A stretch of DNA of 35,259 nucleotides, from NCBI GenBank assembly GCA_934746785.1, contig CAKVFO010000012.1, positions 1 through 35,259 on the forward strand, written 5' to 3'. The position numbers and the translations under genes are program-made. Positions 1 through 8,098 of this stretch are shown in pieces (position 1 is the first letter of the stretch; each line of letters opens with the position of its first letter). The stretch is from an uncultured Clostridium sp. Lineage in GTDB: Bacteria; Bacillota; Clostridia; Clostridiales; Clostridiaceae. Under the pieces are notes generated by a model. It ran no database searches. It was not told the origin of the DNA and was given only the letters and a program-made list of their open reading frames with translations.

Positions 1-41
1 TGACTCCAGAACAATGTGAGCTATTAGCTAGAAGTGTATAA
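1..41 (+). CDS. 3' end of an unidentified gene (partial)
   Basis: The only open frame entering from the left edge reads TPEQCELLARSV and stops with TAA at 39-41. Only about 13 residues are visible, so no family can be assigned; a transposase C-terminus is possible but unsupported. The rest of the stretch up to 176 is A/T-rich and I see no gene in it. Confidence 0.3.
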   Translation, partial: TPEQCELLARSV

Positions 42-176
42 TTAAAAAAGTTTGACTTTTTGTGTCCAATATATTGAAGTAAGACCAATAAGAGCTTAAT
101 ATAATTCAAAAAAATATCAGAAGCAATTAAAAGACATAGCCCCATCACTCTTTATTTTCTTGAAAACAAAAAAATA

Positions 177-650
177 TTATAGTTTAGAAAGTACCATCAT
201 ATAAGTATTTATTACCATATGAACGAAAAGCATTATTTTAAATGAAGATAATTTTTTAGGTTTATAATACATATACGAATATATAATTATTAAACAATTC
301 GGAAATACTAACATGATATATATAAAACTATAATAATGAAGTATCGTAAAAATAACTGTTGCTATTATAAACAACTTCACTTTTTTTAATATATGAAATT
401 TATTCTTTAATACCTTAATTAAAAAGACTAATAAAACAGATTCTATTATAGGACCAATTAGAATAGAACTTATCCATATAAATACTTCAGATTTTCCCAA
501 AGAATATGTATTAATACTTCCAAAATATCTTTCATATAAATTTGCCAATATCTGTAACGGAATCTGTAATACAAATGATATTATCGATGCTATTAATATA
601 TATTCAACATCACTTATTTTTTCTTGTATTCTGTTCATAAAGCCAACCAC
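177..650 (-). CDS. CPBP-like intramembrane protein with altered first motif
   Basis: A 157-aa polytopic membrane protein with about four hydrophobic segments. It carries the second and third motifs of the CPBP (CAAX protease and bacteriocin-processing, Abi) family: FTILH fits FxxxH near residue 102 and HMVIN fits HxxxN near residue 143. The first motif, normally EExxxR, is reduced to a single glutamate in GPIIESVLL with no following arginine, so peptidase activity is uncertain. It starts with GTG at 650, chosen because AGAGGTG lies five to six bases upstream; an internal ATG four codons later has no better site. CPBP proteins often give self-immunity to peptides or process prenylated proteins, but no peptide gene is visible beside it. 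It appears to be transcribed alone, after the terminator at 746-796. Confidence 0.6.
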   Translation of the reverse strand: MVGFMNRIQEKISDVEYILIASIISFVLQIPLQILANLYERYFGSINTYSLGKSEVFIWISSILIGPIIESVLLVFLIKVLKNKFHILKKVKLFIIATVIFTILHYYSFIYIMLVFPNCLIIIYSYMYYKPKKLSSFKIMLFVHMVINTYMMVLSKL

Positions 651-745
651 TTTATCACCTCTCGTTGCTTTTTTTTACATATAATTAATATTATTACTTT
701 TTTTAAAAGCGGTCAATAATACCATTATTCTTATATCTAAAAATA

Positions 746-796
746 AATGAAGTAGTTGTTAATTATATTTTATTTAGAATTAACAACTACTTCATT
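746..796 (-). terminator. Rho-independent terminator of the MoxR/VWA operon
   Basis: A perfect 19-bp inverted repeat (746-764 with 778-796, 13-base loop) is followed on the minus strand by TATTTTTAG. It lies 15 bases beyond the stop of the gene ending at 812 and separates that operon from the CPBP-like gene. Confidence 0.75.
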
Positions 797-811
797 CATT
801 TATATCTTTAT

Positions 812-1468
812 CTAATTTACTTTAAATTCATAATCTACATACTTCTTATTTATTTCATTATATCCTTGAAGTATATCCATCCAATAATGTTTTTTAATTA
901 TAATATCTTTTTTCTTATCTTGCATTACTCCATTTACTTTCTCTTTACAAAAATCATTGTAATACGCAGTTTTTTCACATTCTAAATCATATATTTCTTT
1001 AAATTTTTCAAGCATTTCTTCTTTTAATTCAACGTTTTTATCTTGTGTCTGCATTTCTACTTCTAACATGCTATTAAAAAAATCTTCAAGTTTAGTATTC
1101 ACATCATTAACACTTATATCACTTGTATCTATATTCTTTTTATATATAGTAAATTTTCTATTTTGTTCATAATATATATATTCATTCCATAATCTACTTG
1201 TTTCTTCTGCTAAATCATTATAATTCTTATATAACTTCAAAATACCCATATTCTCAATATTCCCTATATCAATAGCTACTGATAATACCTGCTGATTACT
1301 TTCATGTAAAAACTTCATGTTTTCAATTGCACTATAGGTTTCTTGCCCAATCTTATATTTATATTTTTTAATCGATATTGCAGTATAAATATTTAATATA
1401 ATACTAAACATAAGTAATACAATAACGGTTAAAACTATTTTCCTTTTTAATAACCTCTTTTCAAACAT
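812..1468 (-). CDS. Membrane-anchored protein of unknown function
   Basis: A 218-aa protein that I do not recognise. ATG 1468 is preferred over the farther-upstream ATG at 1501 because AGGGAGG lies seven bases ahead of it. The N-terminus is strongly basic (KRLLKRK) and is followed by one hydrophobic helix at about residues 10-32, so the remaining 185 residues should lie outside the cell. That part is rich in Glu, Lys, Asn and Tyr with long predicted helices (for example residues 40-75 and 120-160) and two cysteines near residues 163 and 173; it looks like a helical bundle, possibly a sensor-like domain. It follows the VWA gene by 53 bases with no terminator between, so it probably ends the four-gene operon and may be a membrane partner of the MoxR/VWA pair. 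That role is inference only. Confidence 0.6.
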   Translation of the reverse strand: MFEKRLLKRKIVLTVIVLLMFSIILNIYTAISIKKYKYKIGQETYSAIENMKFLHESNQQVLSVAIDIGNIENMGILKLYKNYNDLAEETSRLWNEYIYYEQNRKFTIYKKNIDTSDISVNDVNTKLEDFFNSMLEVEMQTQDKNVELKEEMLEKFKEIYDLECEKTAYYNDFCKEKVNGVMQDKKKDIIIKKHYWMDILQGYNEINKKYVDYEFKVN

Positions 1469-1521
1469 ACACGTCCTCCCTATGCCTTGAAATTTTATCA
1501 TAATTTCTAGAACCTCACAAG

Positions 1522-2856
1522 TTATCTAGCCCAATCATGTATTACTTCCTTCACCATTTCAATAGCTGCACCTTTTCCTTCACTTCTAGGTGCACTGCTA
1601 TTAATTCTCTTTATAATACCACGACTATTCTTTAAAGAAAATTCTTCATCACCAATAAGGACCCATACTACATTTTTTATAGATGGCTTTAAACTTAGTT
1701 TTTCCTCTCCAACTCCATCTGTAAAATATATTAGTATACTATCCCTCAGTCTATTATCCTTTATATATTGGAATACAGGTGAAAAAGCTGTTGATCCATT
1801 ATTATCAGATCTTTTCCGTATGTCTTTAATATTTCTAAGCTTATATATTCTTCTTATTTCATTATCACATTCTATAATAGTAATATCTCCTTTTAAGTTT
1901 GATGTTATAGATAAAATTTCAATCATAATCTTTCGTATATCTTCATCACTCATACTAGCACTTATGTCTATAGCTACTATTATTTTTGGTTTATTATTTG
2001 GAAGATATCCTCTTAATTCAAGCCTATTTGGCTGTCTTCTATTTCTTCTTGTAACTGTTTTTTTGTATCCAGCTCTAATACTTGGAATTAATGATTTTAA
2101 AATCTGTTCCCAAGAAAGCTCACCTTTTTGAGTAAAGGACTTAATAATAGCACTTAAATCATCTGGAGTCTTTTTAGCTAATATACTTATAGCAATCTTC
2201 TTAGCATTTTCTTTCATAGTTTCCTTACTTATGTCTGCCTCATTCCATAATTCGTGTGCCTTTTTAATATCTACTTCCCTTACTATAAAATCACTATCAA
2301 TATCATTAATTATTTTCTTTTCCTTCTTATTTAAAGCTTCTTGTAACTCCTTTGCATACTGCTCTACAGTCATATTATCTTTTAAAGTAATATTAAATTC
2401 TTTGTTTATGTTATCAAGCTTCTTTGCCTCTATTGGCAAGTTTTTTATATACTGATTAACAGATATATCTAATGCTATTGCTACTGCTTCACTGCTATAG
2501 CTTCTTTTTAATACTGCCTCTCTTTCATAATGCTGATACATTATGTGATATATCTCATGCTTAAATAATGATATCATTTCCTTTTTCGTAAATTGAAGAA
2601 AAAGTATTGGATTAAAATACATTATAAATCCATTATTCTTAGGCTTAGTAGCTATAGGCCAATATATATCTAACTTTACTCCTCTTTCTATCTTTAGCAT
2701 GAATGCCCCAAAGAAATCCTCTTCTCCATCTAACATATCTATAATTATGTCACTTAAAAACTCTAAAAACTCCTTAACATAACTTGCTGTTAAATCTTCG
2801 CTCACCTTAAAATCTATTGCTCTTTTTAATAAGGAGTCTCGTTTTTCTTCAAACAT
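1522..2856 (-). CDS. VWA-like protein with HExxH metallopeptidase-like domain (DUF2201)
   Basis: A 444-aa cytoplasmic protein of the DUF2201 / COG3864 type. The N-terminal half has an HEIYH motif at residues 100-104 with another His at 109, the pattern of a zinc metallopeptidase-like fold. The C-terminal part starts with IIVAIDISASMS near residue 292, and DISAS supplies the DxSxS metal-ion-dependent adhesion site of a von Willebrand factor A domain. Such proteins are paired with MoxR ATPases, which remodel or load metal or partner proteins; the substrate here is unknown. The gene lies eight bases behind the MoxR gene, with its ribosome site AGGTGATAAT overlapping the gap, so translation is probably coupled. 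Whether the HExxH site is proteolytic cannot be told from sequence. Confidence 0.85.
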   Translation of the reverse strand: MFEEKRDSLLKRAIDFKVSEDLTASYVKEFLEFLSDIIIDMLDGEEDFFGAFMLKIERGVKLDIYWPIATKPKNNGFIMYFNPILFLQFTKKEMISLFKHEIYHIMYQHYEREAVLKRSYSSEAVAIALDISVNQYIKNLPIEAKKLDNINKEFNITLKDNMTVEQYAKELQEALNKKEKKIINDIDSDFIVREVDIKKAHELWNEADISKETMKENAKKIAISILAKKTPDDLSAIIKSFTQKGELSWEQILKSLIPSIRAGYKKTVTRRNRRQPNRLELRGYLPNNKPKIIVAIDISASMSDEDIRKIMIEILSITSNLKGDITIIECDNEIRRIYKLRNIKDIRKRSDNNGSTAFSPVFQYIKDNRLRDSILIYFTDGVGEEKLSLKPSIKNVVWVLIGDEEFSLKNSRGIIKRINSSAPRSEGKGAAIEMVKEVIHDWAR

Positions 2857-2864
2857 ATTATCAC

Positions 2865-3956
2865 CTAAATCCTTATATAAATTTCAAAGAAAGCACTTAA
2901 AAACTCATCACATTCTAGTAATTTTTCATATAATTCTTTAGAATAGTCCCTCTTTATTTCCTTCATGATTCCTAACCTTAAGTCCTTAGGATATAGTATT
3001 AATAATTCTGAGAACAACTTTATTTTTCTATCATCACTATTCTTTTCTAAGTAATTTAAAGAATTTTTTGCAAGTATATAAAGTCTTGAATGTGATTCCT
3101 CCTTAATTTCATCCTTCAATTCTATAGGAAGTACCTCATAACTAAATAACTTTTCTACATCAATAAGTGGTTTCTTCATATTTGATAAGAAGTTTGCTAA
3201 ATCTATACATATACTTTCTCCTACATTTCCTCTAACTACATTCAAGAAAGTTTTAAAAGAATACTCTTTTTTAGAACCAGATGCCTTCTTGTATATATGA
3301 TAAGACTTTGATATTCTTTCCCAGCTTCTTGGTGTTGCTTTTAGAGTATCCTGTGAATCAGGTGTATGAAGATACTGAGGGAATGCAGATAAAAATTCAA
3401 TTATATCAGGATGAATATTACCTTTATTCATTCCCCACTTAATCCATTCATTAACATCAGACTCCATTTCAATCCATACAAATCTATCTTCTTGAGCTTC
3501 ATCCATATCAACAACTTGGTAGTCACTATCTCTATAATTGTCATATTTATTAGATGGATTCATTGCTGCTATAATATGCACCTTTTCGTCCAATTTAAAA
3601 CCATTTATTTCTCTATTTAAAATAAGGTTCATAAGTTCCTGTTGAACTGCATGATCACATCTATTTAACTCATCAATAAATAAAAGGACCTCATTATTAT
3701 CCTTAATTGCTTCTGCTATTTCAGCTAACTTATAATGAATAGCATAAATAGTTTTTCCATTTGCTACTGTTGGCAGTCCCCCTATTTCACCCTCTTTTAA
3801 TAGATTAGCATCTATGGTAACTAAATAATATGAATTGTCCCTTGCAAGGTCATGTGCTAATGCTGTTTTTCCTATTCCACTTTCACCAATTATAAGAGGA
3901 ACATCATTTGCTGCAATAATTAAATCAATCGTTTCTAAAACCTCTGAAAATTTCAT
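2865..3956 (-). CDS. MoxR-family AAA+ ATPase
   Basis: A 363-aa AAA+ ATPase of the MoxR / AAA_5 group. Walker A is GESGIGKT at residues 24-31, Walker B is VLLFIDELNR at about 90-99, sensor 1 is the Asn of AAMNPS near 133, and the EDRF segment near 156-159 is the expected arginine-finger region. Residues 260-363 form a helical lid and C-terminal tail. MoxR ATPases act as chaperones, usually on a VWA-domain partner, which here is encoded directly downstream. The gene starts at ATG 3956 with AGGAGG upstream and follows the DUF4116 gene by 16 bases. It has no membrane segment, so it should work in the cytoplasm. Confidence in the family is high; the biological target is unknown. Confidence 0.88.
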   Translation of the reverse strand: MKFSEVLETIDLIIAANDVPLIIGESGIGKTALAHDLARDNSYYLVTIDANLLKEGEIGGLPTVANGKTIYAIHYKLAEIAEAIKDNNEVLLFIDELNRCDHAVQQELMNLILNREINGFKLDEKVHIIAAMNPSNKYDNYRDSDYQVVDMDEAQEDRFVWIEMESDVNEWIKWGMNKGNIHPDIIEFLSAFPQYLHTPDSQDTLKATPRSWERISKSYHIYKKASGSKKEYSFKTFLNVVRGNVGESICIDLANFLSNMKKPLIDVEKLFSYEVLPIELKDEIKEESHSRLYILAKNSLNYLEKNSDDRKIKLFSELLILYPKDLRLGIMKEIKRDYSKELYEKLLECDEFLSAFFEIYIRI

Positions 3957-3972
3957 TTCTAATTCCTCCTAT

Positions 3973-4749
3973 TTATCTCGAAAGTTTATAATCTACTAAT
4001 AGTTTTTTAACTCTTTTACTTCCATATTCATATATAAAAGCTATCTTATCCATTTCTAATATCTCTAATTCAAGAAAATCTTTAAGATAATCAACATCAA
4101 AATCATCTTTTTCAAGTTTTTCAATTAACACTTCAACAACTAGTTCCGGTTCTATAGACTCATACAAATACTTTACTACTTTAATATTATCTGATATAAA
4201 TTCCTTCACTTCATCTATATCATAATTACAAAAATGTATAGCTTCTTCATCTTGTATTATTGCTTTTCTTCTTACCTTCAAGCTTGGCTCTTTTATATAT
4301 TTAATTGCACTCCAAGAGTTTTCTACCGCTTTTAATTGAACTTCTTCTGAAGGTTTTTCAATATACTTAATAGAATCATAATCATTACTTACAGCAATAA
4401 AACAAAGTTCTTCACTTGGATTATCTATATATTGTATTGCCCATCCTTTGGTATTAACAGCTTCTTTTTGAACATTATAAGATGGATTACTAATTAACTT
4501 TATTGAATTCCATAAAAGTTTAACTGCAAGTATTTGTAGTTCTTCTTCTAGGTCTTCCATATATTCAACTGAAAGAGGATTACTCTCAATAGCAGTTTTT
4601 CTCATGTCATAACTTTGATCTTTTATAAACTTAATTACTATCCCATTTTTCTTAAGGGCAGCTTTTATTACTTCATCACTTGGATTCTTTATATTTTCAA
4701 GAAGCATAGGATTTTCTTTAACTTGTTTTATAAAAACTTTATCATCCAT
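3973..4749 (-). CDS. DUF4116-type helical repeat protein
   Basis: A 258-aa protein built of about seven 22-23-residue repeats between residues 20 and 180, each shaped like xNPSEEVQxxAVxxxxxAIKYI (clear copies NPSEELCFIAV, KPSEEVQLKAV, EPSLKVRRKAI). This is the pattern of DUF4116, an alpha-solenoid repeat expected to bind proteins. The last 80 residues are acidic helices without the repeat. No signal peptide or membrane helix is visible. It is the first gene of the operon with the MoxR ATPase and the VWA/HExxH protein, starting at ATG 4749 behind AAGGAG. An adaptor or substrate-recognition role for the ATPase machine is a reasonable inference from context, but no function is established for it here. 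Confidence 0.75.
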   Translation of the reverse strand: MDDKVFIKQVKENPMLLENIKNPSDEVIKAALKKNGIVIKFIKDQSYDMRKTAIESNPLSVEYMEDLEEELQILAVKLLWNSIKLISNPSYNVQKEAVNTKGWAIQYIDNPSEELCFIAVSNDYDSIKYIEKPSEEVQLKAVENSWSAIKYIKEPSLKVRRKAIIQDEEAIHFCNYDIDEVKEFISDNIKVVKYLYESIEPELVVEVLIEKLEKDDFDVDYLKDFLELEILEMDKIAFIYEYGSKRVKKLLVDYKLSR

Positions 4750-4859
4750 ATCTTATTCTCCTTAATAATTATTTTTATTTAATTATATCACAAAGAAGTA
4801 ATAATTATTATTCATTAACAAAAAATATTGAACATATGAAAGTGGCTTAAAAACTAAAA

Positions 4860-4889
4860 ATAGCAGATCGATTAATATCAATCTGCTAT
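4860..4889 (-). terminator. Terminator downstream of the alarmone synthetase gene
   Basis: A 9-bp stem (4860-4868 with 4881-4889, ATAGCAGAT/ATCTGCTAT) is followed on the minus strand by a T-rich run (TTTTTAGTTTTTAAG). It sits 11 bases past the stop codon at 4900. Confidence 0.75.
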
Positions 4890-4899
4890 CTTTATCTCA

Positions 4900-5694
4900 T
4901 TAATTTTCTTTAAATCTATCTATATCTTTATTAATTGCAAATAATAAATTATTAAGTTCCCAAACTTCCCCTTCTTCAATTAACTTATTCAATGATTTTT
5001 CATATCTACTTGCTTCAGTTAATCTATCAATTGCTCTAAGAGTTAATATTTTATTCATTATAGTTGAAATAATGTCTGACTTAACTTCAAATAACTTTTG
5101 TGCATCCTTAATTTCATCCTTAATTTCAAGCATTTCTTCATCAAGTTGAAATGCTGCATCCGCTGCACTTTTCAACTTATCTTTTAAACCTAAAGGAATT
5201 TGTTGTTTGTATTTATAATTCAATGAATGTTCAATTGTAGCCCAAAAATTCATTGCAAGAGTTCTTATTTGAAATTCTGCTAATATTTCAATAGGCCCTG
5301 CTGCCATATTTACAGTATACTTAATTATCATATGATAACTTCTATATCCACTAGGCTTCACATTCCTAACATAGTCTTTCTCATATAAAATTTCCATATC
5401 TTTTCTTTCTCTAAGTATTTGTACAACTGTATCTATATCATCAACAAATTGGCACATTATTCTTATTCCAGCTATATCTTCTAATTCATATCCTACTCTA
5501 TCTATAGGAATTTCAAACTTATTAGCTTTTTCTAATATACTTGCAACTTCTTTTACTCTCCCAGTTACAAATTCAACTGGTGAGTATTCATTTCTTCTTC
5601 TAAATTCTTTACGTATGCTTCTTAACTTCACTTTTAATTCTTCAACTGCCTGTTCATAAGGCATAAGAAAACTCTTCCAATTAATATTTGCCAT
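4900..5694 (-). CDS. relQ: Small alarmone synthetase, RelQ/YjbM type (GTP pyrophosphokinase)
   Basis: A 264-aa RelA/SpoT-synthetase-domain protein lacking the hydrolase, TGS and ACT domains of long Rel enzymes, the size of RelQ (SasB) proteins. It transfers pyrophosphate from ATP to the 3' OH of GDP or GTP to make (p)ppGpp. Visible landmarks are the DIAGIRI segment near residue 73, GYRSYH near 115 (G-loop and substrate-binding tyrosine), and EFQIRT followed by FWATIEH (catalytic glutamate and the W-x3-EH signature) near 139-156. The C-terminal 80 residues are helical, as expected for the tetramer-forming tail. It starts at ATG 5694 with GGGTGG upstream. It is a single-gene unit with its own terminator, between the MoxR operon and a divergently transcribed chemotaxis gene. 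Confidence 0.9.
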   Translation of the reverse strand: MANINWKSFLMPYEQAVEELKVKLRSIRKEFRRRNEYSPVEFVTGRVKEVASILEKANKFEIPIDRVGYELEDIAGIRIMCQFVDDIDTVVQILRERKDMEILYEKDYVRNVKPSGYRSYHMIIKYTVNMAAGPIEILAEFQIRTLAMNFWATIEHSLNYKYKQQIPLGLKDKLKSAADAAFQLDEEMLEIKDEIKDAQKLFEVKSDIISTIMNKILTLRAIDRLTEASRYEKSLNKLIEEGEVWELNNLLFAINKDIDRFKEN

Positions 5695-5865
5695 AAAAAA
5701 CCACCCTTGTAACTGTCCTTATAGATATATTATAACAAAAACTTTTCTTTAATAAATATAAATTTGTGTTATAATAACAATAAAAGTAAAATAACTTTTT
5801 AAAAGAGTATTTTTTGAGTGATTATACAATTATTAAAATCTATGTTAAAAGAAAAATATAAAGTA

Positions 5866-5920
5866 AAAAAGTCAGTGAATTTAATTCTAAAAGAGTTATT
5901 AATCAAAATTCTGGCTTTTT
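5866..5920 (+). terminator. Terminator-like hairpin in the leader of the chemotaxis gene
   Basis: AAAAAGTCA at 5866-5874 can pair with TGGCTTTTT at 5912-5920 (nine pairs including one G-U), and the stem can extend inward with AATTT and AAATT. It lies 80 bases before the chemotaxis gene and has the A-run/T-run form of an intrinsic terminator. Upstream there is a possible -10 TATAAT at 5770-5775 with a poor -35. It may be an attenuator, or the end of a small RNA. I do not recognise the c-di-GMP-I riboswitch core or any other named class in 5700-6000. This stretch (5695-6002) otherwise holds no gene. Confidence 0.45.
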
Positions 5921-6002
5921 ATTGATTATAAACTAAATATACTAGATACATAACAACTTTTAAGATTAACACTTCAAACATAAAGAATTGGGAGGAGATT
6001 AT

Positions 6003-6968
6003 ATGAGTCTTTTTAAGAAACAGATAATTGATAGTTATACATCAGATAAACAAACTACTCCAATAGTAGCCAAAGATAAAATTCCAAAGGATGTATTAGA
6101 AGAATTGGACTTATTAAAGAATACCAGCAACGAAATCGCAACTTCTATTAATAAAGTTTCAAATTCAATTAATATTTTTAGTGATGCTACTGTAAAACAA
6201 AGTCAGGAAATGAATTCTACAACTGATATGCTACATGATTTTAATACTAGTATGGAGAAATTAGCTTATAATGTAACTAATGTTCAAATAAAAATTGGTG
6301 ATACTGAAGAAGCCTCTAATAAAGGTTTAGATAAAATCAATAAATTAGATAACTCTTTAAAAGATCTTCAATCTGCTTTTATAACTTCTAACTCAACTGT
6401 AAATGACTTAGTAGATAAATTAGAATCTGTAAATACTATTACTGATTCAATCAATAATATTGCAAGTCAAACAAATCTACTTTCTTTAAATGCTGCTATA
6501 GAAGCTGCTAGAGCTGGTGAAGCTGGAAAAGGTTTTTCTGTTGTTGCTGGAGAAGTAAGAAAACTTGCTGAAAATTCAAAAAAAGCAGTTCAAAGTATTA
6601 CTGGAATATTAAATGAAATAAAAAATGATATACTTAAAGCTTCTAGTGCAATGAATCATGGTACAGATGCAATTAATATCCAACAAGTAACCTTAAATGA
6701 AACAAAAGAAAGTTTCAAAGATATAAAAAATTCTATTGATGATGTTACTAATGAAATAAATGACTGTATAGAAAATTTAACTACTGCATCTGGATTAAAA
6801 GATTGTGCATTAAATAGTGTTACGAAAGCTAATTCTATTTCTCAAGAGCATACTGCCCTTTCTCAAGAAATAGCTGCTTCAATGGAATTGCAAGCTACAA
6901 GTATAGATGATTTTAATAATACTCTAACTTCTTTAACTAATAAACTTACTGAAAAATACGAAGATTAA
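6003..6968 (+). CDS. Soluble methyl-accepting chemotaxis protein
   Basis: A 321-aa chemotaxis transducer made almost only of the coiled-coil signalling domain. The hairpin tip, which contacts CheA and CheW, is canonical (NNIASQTNLLSLNAAIEAAR then AGEAGKGFSVVAGEVRKLAE) at about residues 153-192. No membrane helix, signal peptide or periplasmic sensor domain is present, so it should be cytoplasmic. The first 30 residues are a basic stretch with no recognisable sensor fold. ATG 6003 is chosen because GGGAGGAG lies five bases upstream; an in-frame TTG at 5988 lies within this Shine-Dalgarno. No che gene is in the window, so it is an orphan transducer. Its input signal is unknown. Confidence 0.85.
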   Translation: MSLFKKQIIDSYTSDKQTTPIVAKDKIPKDVLEELDLLKNTSNEIATSINKVSNSINIFSDATVKQSQEMNSTTDMLHDFNTSMEKLAYNVTNVQIKIGDTEEASNKGLDKINKLDNSLKDLQSAFITSNSTVNDLVDKLESVNTITDSINNIASQTNLLSLNAAIEAARAGEAGKGFSVVAGEVRKLAENSKKAVQSITGILNEIKNDILKASSAMNHGTDAINIQQVTLNETKESFKDIKNSIDDVTNEINDCIENLTTASGLKDCALNSVTKANSISQEHTALSQEIAASMELQATSIDDFNNTLTSLTNKLTEKYED

Positions 6969-6982
6969 CTATTAAGCATACA

Positions 6983-7070
6983 AGGGACTGTACCAAAAGT
7001 ATTAATCCTAAATATATCCTTATAAAACATGAATATATTTAGGATTAAGTATCCTTTTGATACAGTCCCT
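6983..7070. repeat. Long imperfect inverted repeat between convergent genes
   Basis: AGGGACTGTACCAAAAG at 6983-6999 matches the inverse of CTTTTGATACAGTCCCT at 7054-7070, and TTAATCCTAAATATAT is matched by ATATATTTAGGATTAA. The two arms of about 38 bases enclose a loop of about 12. It exactly fills the gap between the chemotaxis gene and the convergent phosphoesterase gene, so a two-way terminator is the simplest reading. The GGGACTGT...CAAAA end also recalls termini of small insertion elements, so a decayed miniature element is an alternative. Confidence 0.65.
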
Positions 7071-7072
7071 CT

Positions 7073-7762
7073 TTAATCTAATATTTTTACCGGATCAAAG
7101 TCTATATAATCTCCTGAAGTCATAATATATTCAACTCCATCCTTAACACCTTCCAATACCCTACGTAAAGCAGGGCCATGAAGATGACCATATATAACTT
7201 TTTCTACGTTATATTCCTTTATTATTTTTACTATATCTGATTCTTCAAATTTCTCATTAGTTGGAGGATAATGAAGCATCACTATAAATTTATCAAATCC
7301 TGCTTTTTTAGCTGAGTCTAAAGATAACCTTAATCTAATAAGTTCTCTAGAATATATTTTCTCATCCTTTTCCGTAAATTTATCACTTCCTGGACATATC
7401 CATCCTCTCGATCCACATATAGCATAACCTTTATATTGATAGTAATTATTCTGTAAAAACTTAGTATTTTCAAATTTAGAATTTAACTTAGTTATACTAT
7501 TCCACCAATAATCATGATTTCCCTTTGATATTATTTTTTTCCCTGGTAAATCATCTATCCATTGAAGATCCATCATACTTTCGCTTTCTCGCATAGCCCA
7601 AGATATATCTCCGGCAATAAGAATCATATCATCTTCATTGACTTTACTTAACCAATTATTTTTTATCTTAGCATCATGATTTAACCATTTATCTCCGAAT
7701 ATATCCATTGGTTTATCATTATTAAATGCTAAATGTAAGTCCGATATCGCATATAGGGCCAT
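7073..7762 (-). CDS. Calcineurin-like metallophosphoesterase (COG1768 type)
   Basis: A 229-aa cytoplasmic phosphohydrolase. The five metal-binding blocks are in order: DLH (residues 8-10), GDISW (about 51-55), GNHDYWW (about 81-87), HYPP near 163 and GHLHG near 192. The size and the GDISWAMRE segment fit the uncharacterised COG1768 group. The substrate is unknown; the family cleaves phosphomonoesters or phosphodiesters with a dinuclear metal site. It starts at ATG 7762, six bases after the stop of the FlhB-like gene, and its AAGGTG ribosome site overlaps that gene's end, so it is the last gene of a FliK-like/FlhB-like/phosphoesterase operon. A link in function to the other two genes is not evident. 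Confidence 0.85.
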   Translation of the reverse strand: MALYAISDLHLAFNNDKPMDIFGDKWLNHDAKIKNNWLSKVNEDDMILIAGDISWAMRESESMMDLQWIDDLPGKKIISKGNHDYWWNSITKLNSKFENTKFLQNNYYQYKGYAICGSRGWICPGSDKFTEKDEKIYSRELIRLRLSLDSAKKAGFDKFIVMLHYPPTNEKFEESDIVKIIKEYNVEKVIYGHLHGPALRRVLEGVKDGVEYIMTSGDYIDFDPVKILD

Positions 7763-7768
7763 ATTTTA

Positions 7769-8032
7769 TCACCTTTCAAGTATTTTATCTAGATCTGTAA
7801 TGTAAGCAATAACATGAGCAACTGCTTCATATAGTTCAGGCGGTATTTCATCTCCCACATCTACATTACATAAAAGATCTGTAAGTTCCTTATTATAAAC
7901 TACAGGGATATCATTTTCTTCTGCCGTTTCTATAATTTTATCTGCTATTATTCCCATACCCGCAGCTGAAACTACTGGTGCATTAAAGTTCTCTTTATAG
8001 CTTAAAGCTGCTGCCTTTCTTCTTGTACTCAC
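7769..8032 (-). CDS. FlhB C-terminal-domain-like protein (YlqH type)
   Basis: An 87-aa protein equivalent to the cytoplasmic C-terminal domain of FlhB/YscU, without the membrane part. KAAALSYKENFNAPVVSAAG mimics the region that follows the autocleavage loop in FlhB (ALxYdxxxxxAPxVxAkG), and the rest (AEENDIPVVYNKELTDLL...VGDEIPPELYEAVAHVIAYI) matches the family tail well. The NPTH cleavage motif itself is absent, so the protein is made already as the short fragment. The B. subtilis counterpart YlqH has a comparable neighbour. It starts with GTG at 8032 behind AGGAGAG. It lies between a FliK-like gene and a phosphoesterase gene, away from any flagellar cluster in this window. Role unknown. Confidence 0.82.
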   Translation of the reverse strand: MSTRRKAAALSYKENFNAPVVSAAGMGIIADKIIETAEENDIPVVYNKELTDLLCNVDVGDEIPPELYEAVAHVIAYITDLDKILER

Positions 8033-8098
8033 ATTATCTCTCCTAACATCTAGTTTTTATTATATCTTATATTTATATACAATACCAGTTTCATACCC

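Noticed and set aside
660..745. tRNA or other structured RNA gene in the first intergenic regions
   Set aside because: No cloverleaf, GTTCRA arm or other RNA signature was found there or elsewhere in the window.
1820..2131. Plus-strand open frame opposite the VWA gene
   Set aside because: It is antisense to a well-supported coding region, has no ribosome site and a composition typical of mirrored A/T-rich coding sequence. Other plus-strand frames opposite minus-strand genes (for example 8253-8435, 11066-11248, 24385-24636) were dropped for the same reason.
5700..6000. c-di-GMP riboswitch upstream of the chemotaxis gene
   Set aside because: The conserved GEMM core sequences are not present; only a simple hairpin is visible.
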